From assembly GCF_000003605.2 (NCBI RefSeq), contig NW_003151761.1, positions 144,564 through 182,517 on the forward strand: 37,954 bases of DNA, in the 5' to 3' direction. This document shows, in pieces, positions 9,235 through 20,136 of this stretch. Numbering within the stretch: the stretch's first letter is position 1; every line of letters starts with the position of its first letter. A program made the translations under genes and the position numbers. Source of the stretch: Saccoglossus kowalevskii. Its lineage: Eukaryota; Hemichordata; Enteropneusta; Harrimaniidae. The notes beneath the pieces were generated by a model. That model did no database searches. It was not told where the DNA came from and saw only the letters and a list, made by a program, of their open reading frames with translations.

Positions 9235-9426
9235 TCAATCAGACGAGTAAAGTACCCATATTAATGCCGTAGGTGGCGTTAGTATACCATTCAAAGTATC
9301 CTTCACGCTGCTCTTTTTATGGGTTGCAGAGCCGTTACCGATATCTACCTCGTCGATGAACGTCTTGAGAAAGTATTGGGGTATATAAACGACATGATTA
9401 AACATGTGAAAGTGTTGAATAGTCAT
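9235..9426 (-). CDS. Coding-like segment upstream of the cysteine-rich exon (borders unsure)
   Basis: A 63-codon frame ends at TGA (9237-9235), in the same frame as the cysteine-rich exon just below it. The stretch from the acceptor-like CCCCAATACTTTCTCAAG near 9385 to about 9290 encodes T-F-I-D-E-V-D-I-G-N-G-S-A-T-H and then K-K-S-S-V-K-D. About 64% of its codons end in G or C, so this part looks translated. A donor AATG|GTATAC lies near 9290, but its phase (1) does not match the phase-2 acceptor of 9232. Either the true borders differ, or this is one decayed exon broken by a stop. No domain is recognised. Confidence 0.35.
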   Translation of the reverse strand: MTIQHFHMFNHVVYIPQYFLKTFIDEVDIGNGSATHKKSSVKDTLNGILTPPTALIWVLYSSD

Positions 9427-10419
9427 CTAGGCTAGAGTATTATCTTTTACCTTAATCATATGACCGACACATAGCGCAGTGACCTGTCTACATTATTTCC
9501 AACTATTTTATTTTTAGTTATTTAAAATCTAAAAGCTTATATTGACGTGGTTAAATTAATGTGGTATAGGTAACTCCAGGTATATCGGTTACAATTGAAA
9601 GCATAATATTATATTAACATGTTTATTCATTTATATGCGTTTTTAACGTCTTGGACCTACATGTGTTTCCAACCATCATTTCCACTGAGACCTAGTGTTA
9701 AACCTAGTCATTTAAATTTAATTATAATATCTCATTTAATGGGTATAACTACAAGATTATTATGTATGGAGATTTCTGCTTACCACTCGTCTAAACGGGG
9801 TTTGAATTATAAAACTATCTAAATCTTACTTTAAGCTAGTAAGCTTCCTTTAGTGTTTAGTTCTGAACTCTTTTGTTAAGAACACCAATAAAACGTGATA
9901 GACTATTTACACTAAATGAACAAAAAGGCATGCCATAGAGACATGCCCATACAGAATTTAATTTGCCATTTTTAACACCTTGATCACATTATTGACATTT
10001 GTCTATTGATTGAGCCCTTGAGCCGACAGATAACAGACGTGCAAAACGTGCACGTTTCGTACAGGATTGATAGTTGTAGGTCTCATTTACCGTTATAAAA
10101 GTTTCTATCATCATTGTTGTTTCAGTTGCAGCAACATTTTCGACAACATCTGCGTATTACCTTCCAGCTGCAGATTCGCTGATACCTGACGCAGACCACT
10201 ACGTAGATTTATATAGTTTGTAAACAAAACAATGTTCATAATATAATAAATACCCTAGCTTATATTTCACGGCAGGTGAATAAAACATTGTAATAATCAT
10301 CGATATTTGCATATCATGCAATAAAAACTGCCACTTTCTGATTGGTCAATGTAGTATGATGAAATAGTTTTTGTGTATCTGTTGTCCGACTTAATTAGTT
10401 GATTACGAGTGAATTGCTG
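9427..10419. other. Nothing supported
   Basis: A minus-strand donor (ATTAAG|GTAAAA near 9450) could end a short phase-0 exon feeding 9385, but its acceptor is poor. Otherwise AT-rich and featureless. Confidence 0.45.
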
Positions 10420-10955
10420 TGTTACGTCTGTCATCGTTTAGGCAGGCGAGGTCCTGGACGGAACTCGACTCAGTGATTTGTAACTAATTACGAGATAACC
10501 GTCGCTATTTAAACTACTATTTCTGACAGTTGGTATTGGCAGTTATTAATATAGTGAACCATTAATCAAAAGATATGACGTTTCCAGTACTTAGTGTGAT
10601 TGGCTTTATGATTGAAGGTTACGCCCTAGAGTCTTTTTACTGTATTGTAATTGGTTAAGGTTTTGAAAATGAATAAAGAGAGTTTGAGTTGGTCTTGGCG
10701 AGTACACCACGATAGACGCAGTCGAGAGTCCAGTCCTGGAGAGTTTTGGGGCGAGCCTTGGGGCAGTCCAGTCTTGGGCTAGTCTTGGGTCAGCCTTGCG
10801 ATAGTCTTGGGGATTTTTCCCCAGGGCGCTGTGTCTTATAGAGTGCACGACTGACCGACTAAGACGAGAGTTGAAACGTATTTCGTTGTGTGTATCTTAT
10901 TTGACTGTAGGGCTTAAATAACATTCCCGATCCCGTACCGCAAGGGGACGTGACA
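10420..10955 (+). mobile_element. Probable solo LTR of a retrotransposon
   Basis: A GC-richer block starts TGTTACGTC and ends GACGTGACA, near-complementary 9-bp ends of TG...CA type. Inside are a TATTTAAA-like box (about 10505), AATAAA at about 10672 and degenerate repeats around GTCTTGGG. These fit a plus-oriented LTR. The flanking 5-mers do not match as a target duplication. TGGTAGCA, like the start of an initiator-Met-tRNA primer-binding site, lies 65 bp downstream (11020), so the right border could be later. No gag/pol coding is present. Confidence 0.42.
10739..10814 (+). repeat. Degenerate short tandem repeat around GTCTTGGG
   Basis: Five to six imperfect units of about 13-16 bp (GAGCCTTGGGG, CAGTCTTGGG, TAGTCTTGGG, CAGCCTTGCG, TAGTCTTGGGG) occur inside the probable LTR. 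Confidence 0.6.
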
Positions 10956-11262
10956 TAGAGACGAGACGAGATTCCCCCTGGCACGTGTGGAGAACCCTAG
11001 AGAGAAGAATTCCCCCTGATGGTAGCAACATCGCATTCCGTGATAATTTGTTGTTACTTGAAAACATTTATCATACTGTCCTTGGAAAGGAAGATCAAAC
11101 TGAGCCTTGAATAGGTTGGTTCACTCAAAAAGAATCAGAAGATGACGCTTTCTAGCAACAGTGAAGAATCTTTTTCAAAAAATATGGATCTATATCACTT
11201 CTAAAACATGATGGACTAGTTTATGTTACAAATTCACGATTTTTTTTCATTGAAAAAAAAAT

Positions 11263-11491
11263 GTATCCATGGCAATGAGATTCAGATCTAAAGCAACCTC
11301 TTATCGATTGCAACCCCATTCCATAACTTTTTATGATATAAATATTTGATCATTCCCGAAAATGTGTCCATGGCAACAAGTTTCATATGCATCTCGTAAA
11401 ATATAATCGATTGGTATTTGTTTCCATGGGTAACCCATACTGAAATAACTAAACATTTGTTTGGAGCATTTTTTTTTGTTTTCATGGCAAC
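11263..11491 (+). promoter_or_regulatory. Cluster of four RFX X-box-like sites
   Basis: GTATCCATGGCAAT (11263), GTGTCCATGGCAAC (11364), GTTTCCATGGGTAAC (11420) and GTTTTCATGGCAAC (11478) match the imperfect palindrome GTNNCC-AT-GGNAAC bound by RFX factors. Spacing is about 101, 56 and 58 bp. The flanks also repeat (AAAATGT before and AAGATTC/GAGATTC after), so the cluster may instead be a degenerate repeat family; a similar unit is at 33465-33500. No gene follows that I can support. Confidence 0.45.
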
Positions 11492-11899
11492 AAGATCCAC
11501 ACTCCTACCTAGTTAAGTCTATATTACACAAACAAAATAGTGACACGGGTATCAATATAAATCAAAACACACCTTGACGTCTCTTACAACAATCAACCTA
11601 AAACTCGTTTTTATGTCAGTTGGAACAGAGTTTCCCAAGTAAAAGAACCAATATATACGAGTTGTATAATTCAACGAAAAAAAAACATAAAATATTTTCT
11701 ATGGAAAAATTGCTTGAATCTTTAAAATAAATTCACATGACACGTTGAACTTTAAATGCATCATGGGTAAAATAAAAATTGAAAATAACAGTGATTTCAG
11801 GATATTTTTTTCCAGCTCTAAATTTAGTCAGAATGTACATGGAAATCAAAAATGGTGGAAAATAACTTCGCTCACTATGATAACGCTGCCATCCAATAC

Positions 11900-12016
11900 C
11901 AGTGTTTCTTATACTTCTGACCCAGATAGTAGCAGACCACGTGTTCGTTTTTTGTGTGCATTGGTCAACGACAATGACGTAATTTTCGCTCTGACCGTTG
12001 TCCGGTCGCAGCACCT
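11900..12016 (-). CDS. 117-nt candidate exon, extracellular-type, phase 1-1
   Basis: Acceptor ...CTCAGGTGAGAATCAG and donor AACACTG|GTATTGG bound 117 nt, phase 1 on both sides, as for most candidate exons on this strand. It encodes V-L-R-P-D-N-G-Q-S-E-N-Y-V-I-V-V-D-Q-C and, after a short link, W-S-A-T-I-W-V-R-S-I-R-N-T. The alternating hydrophobic residues suggest beta strands, with one Cys and two Trp. Just over half of codons end in G or C. It may be an upstream exon of the same gene as 9232-9072. A fibronectin-III or other beta-sandwich strand pair is possible, but I do not recognise the family. An overlapping plus-strand frame (11745-12020) has weaker codon bias and is taken as the shadow. 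Confidence 0.42.
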
Positions 12017-13097
12017 CTGATTCTCACCTGAGCGAGGCCTCAAATATTTCGTTAATTAACGACAACGATAACAGCCGGGTAACTGCACGCTGACGAAGTT
12101 ATACCGCAAATTCAGCGACATTATGTTTTAGAAATACCATAAATGAGATTTCATAGAAATTATGCAATATCCTGCAAACCATGAAAAATGATATCCACAT
12201 CTGTGAAAAAGAATCAATTGATATATCTTTTTAAAGCGACTGAGTGAGGACCATCGTTGAGTAAGACTAATGTCGGTATAATCAAAGATATTAGACAACC
12301 TTTTTCTAATGTTTTTGGTATAATATAATTACTGCCTGATAATTACAGTTTAAAAACATTTAATGTTTCCGTGATTCCGCGATGTGAACCACGATAGTAT
12401 TGACAGTTTGCAAAATAAGAACACGTTTTTATTTATTAGTATATGCACATTGTTACGTTTCCATATATTATTAGAATAATAACTGTAACAAGCAAGATGA
12501 ATGTACTTCTTACCCCCTATAATAATTACTGTGAGGGTATTTCAGTTTATTGACAATACAGTGTCAAATGATCATCATGAGGTAAATGGATTAATTCACG
12601 TGAACGCGAACAGGTACAATTCTATTTCTACGCACATCAAGTCCGGCGTATGTCAGCTTTCATAATGTAATTTAGAAAATATGTCGCCTATAAACGAGAC
12701 AAATTGTAAAATGATATTTATATTGGATGTATTGATTGTCATGGTGATGGTGACTATACATTATCGGAATCAGTTTTACTATGCAATGCGTAGGGGTATT
12801 TTTATTATCAAAATCACGGGAGATTATTACACGTCGTGTAGAAGAGCTAAATACATGCGGTATTCAATTCACTATTTTGTAAAAATGAAGGATTTGCATC
12901 TGAGAATTCCGACCACAGGTGGTTTCAGGTGGTGGTGATGACTGGTATCGACTATCTGAAAGTTACCATACATAAATAAAAGTTAATGATGAATAATCTG
13001 TTGTTTAGTGCAGTGTCTATGTGGGAAGAAATACCATGTGCATGCGTTTATAGCTGGGATTGGACAATGTCGTCTCAGCGTTTGACAACAATTCCTC
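12017..13097. other. Nothing supported
   Basis: Short frames only. The plus frame 12681-12938 has a hydrophobic run but background codon use. Confidence 0.45.
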
Positions 13098-13111
13098 CCG
13101 CCAGGTGGCGC
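13098..13111 (+). promoter_or_regulatory. CTCF-like site
   Basis: CCGCCAGGTGGCGC matches the bilaterian CTCF core CCASYAGRKGGCRS at 13 of 14 positions. It separates the candidate terminal exon at 13475-13542 from the membrane-protein exons below 12016, a place where a boundary element would make sense. Confidence 0.4.
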
Positions 13112-13474
13112 CCTTTAGATAATTCTTCAGTATTCAATTATCAGCGCATTAGCACGACTTCATCATTTGTCACATGGTATTCGGTGCCTCGGGCGTAGAC
13201 TATAGGTGACAATGTTACCATTATTGAGCTTTAATCGTAAATAACTCTCGAAGTAAACTTGCACGAAAACATAGTTCTTCAGCAAACACAGACACGAACC
13301 ATACCCGGAGTTTGGTACACGTACTATTCAATCAATATAGTATAGTAATTATAATAATAAAGCCAATGCAGGTCACTTCATGACAATAACAATTTCGATA
13401 CAATAACAACAAGAGGAAAATCCTCAGGCTGAATGTGACCCATAAGTTCATTGATTGTCATTACAAGGAGTTAT

Positions 13475-13542
13475 TTATTCACAAGGGCAGCAGAACATTC
13501 CACATTCAGGGTAGGGCGAGTCTCCTTGTATGATGTGCAGCA
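13475..13542 (-). CDS. Candidate cysteine-rich terminal exon of a separate minus-strand gene
   Basis: Following the acceptor TTATGTATATTACAG, a phase-1 frame of 21 codons plus TAA encodes L-H-I-I-Q-G-D-S-P-Y-P-E and then C-G-M-F-C-C-P-C-E before the stop. The C-x-x-x-C-C-x-C cluster at an extreme C terminus suggests a disulfide-bonded secreted protein. Half the codons end in G or C. The stop codon overlaps an AATAAA (13479-13474), so the 3' UTR would be very short. A second open reading (phase 0, C-C-T-S-Y-K-E ... to TAA at 13471) cannot be ruled out. Upstream exons were not found and no family is recognised. Confidence 0.35.
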
Positions 13543-15617
13543 CTGTAATATACATAAAATAAGAAAATGCACAAATAGGCAACTTGCTGTGCAAGACATT
13601 ATATAATTAACTTGTCAAGCACATATTAGTGAATACTAACCAAATATTAGGCAGCCATTCGATGATTTGCCAACAACTAATAAATATTGAATCGATTGAT
13701 AAATACGTCAAGGACACAGCCTTAGTGTTGTAAGGGAAACTATTCAAGATAAATGAATTTGCTGAAAAAGGTAATAAAAATGGCATGATTTTTTTCAACA
13801 GTTGTTATCTAAATTAGATGATATGAATTATTTATTTTATTTAACTTGTATTGAGGTCTCGAGCAGAGGAACCACGTGTGCACATAAACTATTTTGTTTA
13901 TGGAATAAATGTGATCAAATATTAATACTCTTGGGTCACCAAGTGTATGAATATAGACTGAGTATTTGGGTGGCTAATCACTTCATCTTTACAAAAGTTC
14001 CCATGAAACCGTGCTCTGAGAATTGGCGTTCATAACTTATTCATCGTTGATTTTCAATGCAATTCGCGTGCACACATTCATTTACGAATCCCATTATTAT
14101 ATTTCGCTGATTCTCTATCATTGTTTGTTAGTAATTAAGAATGGAACGTTGTTTGTACATACATATACTGGGAAGATGTTTCCACGCATATTGCACCTAA
14201 AATGAGTCCTCGGCATGGTCACTTTCTCTCGCCATATTATGATAAAAAATAATTTCAATTTTGTCGATAAATAACAATTTACTTTGTCTGTCGATTGTTC
14301 GTATTACATAAATCCATACTCACATAATCTTACTCGTTTATGTGTGTTTTGTTTACACCCAGATACAAATATGATTGAAACAAATCGTTTAGTGAAGCAA
14401 GATTCAAAAATTGTCATTGCTGGAATAAATCTAAAGCCTCTAAAATAACCGATTAATCGATGTTTTTGCATGTAATCGCGAATACGCCAATCGAATTTTT
14501 ATCTTAATCATGGTCGTTGTAGATTCATTCTTCGTATTCAGTATGACATCACAAACAATCGCAATTATCTAAAAACAGAATATTCACATATAAGGTTTGT
14601 CGTGCAAATAAAATCGAGTCATTTCGTAAAATCGAAGCAGCTTTCTGTATTCACATGAAAGCAGAATTAGTCGTTTTGGAAAAAGAATACAAACATTTGT
14701 TTGCAGGGGTTCTATTTTTGTCACAATTTACATAAACAATTTATTGTTACTTCACGAGCACATGTCATTTACTGCGTACAGGTGAACCACTTCGGACAAA
14801 TACAATTACTTACTCAGTCATGTGATTGAGTCTCAAACAATAACAGCATGCAGTGAGATTTGTGAAACTAGCACTAGTGCTATAACATGCTCACCGCAAT
14901 TCAAAGATTATTGCTCCTGTATATTCGAGTAATCATTCAATGCAGACAAACCACTGAGGACAATATAATTAATTATTTTCAAACCCAAGTAATCTATGTT
15001 GTGTTAATTTTGTTCATAGCTTTATCATTAACAAATAGGCGTAATGTGTCTGCTGTCCGAACTTAAATCATCGACCCTGCTCCGATGAAATCTGGGTATG
15101 AAAAGCGAGTGGAAAAGAGCACCTTTTACTTATACTACATCAATATCGAATCAGAAAAAGGCTACTATTTTTATATGACGTTTTTTTTTTCTAAATTTTT
15201 AGGCACATGTCTAAAAAATAACTGTACAAAGTAGCCCAAATACAGATTTTGTTTTCATAACACATAAGTATTCCTGAATAATTTGGTGTCACTAGTCTTC
15301 TATTTCAATAGTGAAAATGGTGGAAACCAAATCAGCGGAAATGATCTAATTCGACCAATACATCGATTCACATTTGAAATATCTTCAACGCGTCCTTGGA
15401 GTAGTTGTTTGGTAAGGTCGACTCGGATCATATTCACTTGCATTCTTAAAATCAGCGTTTATTTTCGATTTTTTTGTTATCAGGTGAATAAGAAAGTATT
15501 CAATATGCTCACATGGGTATTATGAAGTGGCAGGTGTCATTTCAATAAAAGCGAGCTGTCAAGCTGATGTAGACCCATATGCATATCCCATTGAACGGAA
15601 CGGAAAGCATTGAACGT
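13543..15617. other. Noncoding with two exon-like decoys
   Basis: Strong plus-strand acceptors at 13801 and 15311 are followed by open frames (to 14035; to the donor at 15411), but third-position G/C is at or below background. Confidence 0.45.
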
Positions 15618-15634
15618 TATATATATATATATAT
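15618..15634. repeat. (TA)n microsatellite, 17 bp
   Basis: Uninterrupted TA dinucleotide run. Confidence 0.9.
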
Positions 15635-15687
15635 CCCGACAGAAAATAGATTGAGGTTGTAATCCTATATAATAATGTGCCCGGTTA

Positions 15688-15695
15688 TGACGTCA
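15688..15695. promoter_or_regulatory. CRE palindrome TGACGTCA
   Basis: Fourth exact copy, 13 bp before the perfect 26-bp doublet. Confidence 0.3.
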
Positions 15696-15707
15696 AGTCC
15701 ACGTGTC

Positions 15708-15759
15708 ATGCATAGAAGCTGTCTTATAGTTACATGCATAGAAGCTGTCTTATAGTTAC
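15708..15759 (+). repeat. Perfect 26-bp tandem doublet
   Basis: Two identical 26-bp units (15708-15733 and 15734-15759) starting ATGCATAGAAGCTGTC. Perfect identity implies a recent event. Confidence 0.97.
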
Positions 15760-16238
15760 AATATGTATTCTTGCATGTGTGTTCCCAGATGTTATGCAAA
15801 TATTATCGGCTTATTTTATATGCGTGTTGGCAACTATTTCAGCATCTTATTTAAGTGATTGTTATTGAATTTCAAAAATATTAATGCAAGTATGTTTCAT
15901 TGTCAGGAAAACAAATATCAAACGGAGAGTATATACACATTAATTTAATATCATGGCAGTGTAATAATTTACATTCTCAATTCTATGTACTGCAAACCCA
16001 ACGATCTGATTAGTGGCTGGAAGCAGCAGATAAATAACGGCAATCGACATTCATGACACGGGATCATTTATGTAAAGAAGCCAGGAGGCTCTGCGATGTC
16101 TGCGATCTAACTGCGATCACTGTTATATTTTAGTCTGTATTTAATAGCTACAAAATTAATACACGAGATAAACAGGACATCAAATTGTTGAATCTACAAT
16201 GTCTGTATTAATGAACTACTGTATTAAATTTCAATCAT

Positions 16239-16278
<40 letters not shown>

Positions 16279-17325
16279 AAGTTCAATTCCAACTGCGGAC
16301 TTTTACTGTACTGGGTTGTTAACAAGTCTAAATATGTACAACATGCTGTTATTCTCTGATGACGTAAACGTTTCGCCGTTATCTCAGCAACGACGATTGG
16401 TTTCTCAGCGGCATTATAAATCGTGTTACAGCATTCATATGCATTCATCATCATGTACTGAGAAGAATTGCCAATGTTCTCGTGATTAGGTTTACCTGTC
16501 CCTGTAGGTAAATATAGTAAAGAGTAAGTATCACAAGGTTTATGTTATTCAAAACATATGAAGTCAAATAAGAAGCACTGACATACCCATTCATTAATCT
16601 AAAATCGATATTCGTATTTTAACAACTGGCATATAACAATAACAATGTACATACTTATATAGAAATGGTCGATCGATGTGTATAATAGTACACAATTAAT
16701 GTGCCACACGGGATGGAATGATCAGTCTCGGAGCAATCACAACAGTTAATGTACACACAAATGATATATGGACATCAAGAAGTTATATCAGACGTTTGCA
16801 AAAGAATGAGCGTATTCTGTCCTACCGGTATCATCCGCTATATATTAAACTGAGTAGTCAGTCAATTGAGGGATCTTCTAAATAGGATAAATAATTTTGA
16901 AAAAACAAAGATCATCTAGGTGATTAGTCGTATTTTATCACCAGTTCATTATATATGCCACACAAACGTTTGAATGTCGAGATTAGACGTTTTATTAACA
17001 AACACTTGCTTCATTATAATAGGGACAAGCTCTGGTATATCATACAAGCTTGGAAAAGTAAACACACCTCTTTTGTCACACATTCTAGTTGAAAGGTTAC
17101 CTTTAGAGTCGAATTTAAGGACGACATCGAAATATGTAGAGAAACTTGATTCTGTTGTTTCTTTGACTCAGGTTGATATATCGTAGAACGATACTTATTA
17201 CCTCAGACAAATTACCAGTGTGTTTCCATTATTGAATCAATCGAGAGCGCGCAAAAACAAACTGTAGCGATTGGATGGCGACCTCAAAGCTGAAAGAAAT
17301 AAATGATTACCTGACGCTTCAATGA
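15760..17325. other. Nothing beyond the listed microsatellite
   Basis: AT-rich; frames across the (AT)n run are artefacts. Confidence 0.5.
16242..16276. repeat. (AT)n microsatellite, 35 bp
   Basis: Uninterrupted AT dinucleotide run. Confidence 0.97.
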
Positions 17326-17444
17326 GGTGAGATGGGCCAGGCGTGTCCTGCTGAACAGAGTGAGCGGGGCTCAAATCCAATCTCGTGAATTACCCCTGAA
17401 CCGAAGGTGCGGGGTACAAGGGTGCTCGCCGGGGCATGTAAAAT
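17326..17444 (+). repeat. Possible tRNA-derived SINE fragment
   Basis: A GC-rich patch in AT-rich DNA holds TGGGCCAGGCG (A-box-like) and GGCTCAAATCC (B-box-like, one mismatch to GGTTCGAATCC class) about 40 bp apart, as in a pol III tRNA-type promoter. It does not fold as a tRNA. No poly(A) tail or target duplication was identified. Confidence 0.3.
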
Positions 17445-20136
17445 TTGCGGAAAAAAATGTATCATGTGTTCAGTCAGTGAATTGCATTAATTAATAAATC
17501 ATAACAAAATAGTACTGATGAATTCGCAGTACTATAGATGGAAGGGTTATTGTAGAAAAGTACATCGTCAATATACATGTAGGTGAAATTGAATAGTTTC
17601 TTCTTACTCGGTCATTTTTATTTGATGAGTTTAATATATTTTCATTCATGGATGACTGTAACGCCGACATTACACAGCCTTCAGAGAACGTACAAGACGA
17701 CGATTTATTTCGCAGTGCCATTATATTTCGCAATTGAAGTCGATAAGTGTTTTGCATCACATATAAGGTGTATCAATCTATCAGAGTCTGAATTGGAAAG
17801 TACATCATATGGCTGAAATCAGACAATAACAAAAATTATTAAGACGATCTTCTTGTTGAGCAGGATCGTTAAAAAAGGTTACTTCCTGTTGGTTATTTTA
17901 TTTGTGTTTGTATTGCCCTGTAATTTACTTGTCAATTGATTTTATTTAGGAAATGTGAGAGAATATGGTATTAACAGCTTCTCGCACGTGTTTTGTTTGC
18001 GTAATGCTGCTCCTTTGTAGTAGTAAGGTTATAAATTAGTGTACAAACCTATGTACTTTGCTCGCAAATTAATTAACTGTCAAACGTTGCAATATAAGGG
18101 ACTGAAGAGTGCGCGAGTTTAATAATTTTGCAACCAAATTATATCATGCATTGTAAACACTGCAACGAAGTAACGAGTGATTTATTATCTTCTTTCCTTA
18201 GTTACCAACAAGGTAGCACCATAATTAATCTGTTTTTTTAGGAGTTCTTTCTAAACGAATTTAAGTAGTAATATCCGTTAAAATTGACAACATAAATAGT
18301 GTGACATTCTTTACCTCAAATCGCTAAAAAATGTCGTTAATAAAACGTTAATAAACGAATGGCATATTCCATGATAACGACGAAAGATATCTATAGACTA
18401 TAAAACTATAGATTAGCAAATAAGAGACAGCTAGCTTATCGTCATGTTAAATGGAAACGTTCCATAACGATGTGCTCGTATAATCTAACTAGTGCACACA
18501 CATAAACAACCTTTGTGATATCTGTACATGTGTTTTCAGTTTTAATTAGTTAAGTTTTTTACAACAAGAAATAACACAATTATAAATATATTTTTTTTGT
18601 TTTGTACTTGAGCATAGATCCCTTAGGTCATCCTCGCATTCAGGAAGTAGAGCAATAACCGGCGATGTCAATGTGCATAAAAATTACCCCGCAGGCATTA
18701 AACTTTCCTTTAAACAATTTTAACAATCATTCATATAATACCGGGCGTAATCGACTAGGTAATCTCAAAATCCCACAAATTAAACCCGAGGGTTGTTAAT
18801 GCCTAAATATGGTGATGCAAAATTATATTCTATATCATATCTCTCCATTCAAGTTACTTCAACAGTCAGAAAATGTATAAAATTACCTGTGTATTAAATA
18901 CACATGCGTACACATATTTTTTAATTATTATTATTTTAACACTTAAAAGACAACTTCCACCTTAATTACGCTCTAATAATATACTAACTATAACATGAAA
19001 CTCGATTAGTGGTTGATCCCCACTATTATATTTTCCCCTTTGTACGTCCAAAATAAAAAAAAATAATATGTATTTATATATTTATATAAGGGAATGAATA
19101 AGATACATATAAAAGTAAAATACAAAAAGAGTATAACCTTACTATTTTTCGTGTCTTTTCTAGCGTGAACATGCTACAATATATACTCCGTGTCACCATA
19201 GACAATGTACAAATAACATTTTAATCGAACGTTACACCATGCGGTCAATCGTATAGATAACATGCATTGATACAACAATTACCCGTATCATGTTTATCTG
19301 TCAAGTACACTGTACTTTTACTTTGCTATTTATTGAACCTATAACTACAACAATCAATTCATTTCTGATTTATTTATGATTTTCACTAATCAAAATAGAT
19401 TAAGTGTATTCTTATAGTACCCACATTCCGCTACTGAATTACGAAACAGAATGGCTTTCTGAAAAGTTATAGATAGTTTGGAGATTAAAAAAGCGTCATT
19501 TGTGTCATATGGGACACAGTTGCAAACATAACACATAGAGTACGAGCAGTTGAATTTAATATATTCAAATTTATTATATTGCGATGGTTTGACCATAGCA
19601 TGTTCTTGATGGAACTTTCCTACACAATGTGCAAATAGAAACCTTTGACCTCGAAAATATAACTGTACGTGCATAAAAGCAAGTCCATCGAACTCCTTAT
19701 ATTTAAAGTGGACTAATTAACAAGTAATCTATCAAATTAAATTATCAGTTGATTAGCTTGACAAATGAACTACAGTTTGTAACGAAGATACTGGTAGCCG
19801 TCGACAAATCTGTCAAATTACCGATGCAAATTACCAAACATATCCCGGGGTAATTTATACATCTCAAACATCAAAATAATTTATAATAGATTGTCTAAGG
19901 ATACATAAATATTAATCATCTGAACAAGTAAGGTTTGACATTTCGTTAGTGATCTCTGACGTCAGTTTGTTGTCATGTTCGAAAAGACCCGTTGGGGTTA
20001 ACATTTCCCGATACAAAAGCAGAGATCAAATGAAATGTCAAAGGTAGTTCGATGCTGGGGGATAGAACCAATATATCAATAGTAGAGGAATATTGTTTGC
20101 ATGTTATTTAAAATCTTCGCTGGTCACGCATATGTC
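17445..20136. other. Gene-poor AT-rich stretch
   Basis: No frame with coding-like codon use and no convincing exon on either strand; one CRE at 19957. Confidence 0.5.
19957..19964. promoter_or_regulatory. CRE palindrome TGACGTCA
   Basis: Fifth exact copy, about 170 bp before the 610-bp duplication. Confidence 0.3.

Noticed and set aside
10606..10848. 80-codon minus-strand frame
   Set aside because: Produced by the GTCTTGGG repeats inside the probable LTR.
13802..14035. Plus frame after a strong acceptor, five Cys
   Set aside because: Phe/Leu/Tyr-rich composition and AT-ending codons fit chance.
15312..15411. 100-nt exon-like segment with good acceptor and GTAAGG donor
   Set aside because: Only about 20% of codons end in G or C, below background; kept as a decoy.
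17326..17444. tRNA gene
   Set aside because: No cloverleaf stems or anticodon loop; only promoter-like boxes.
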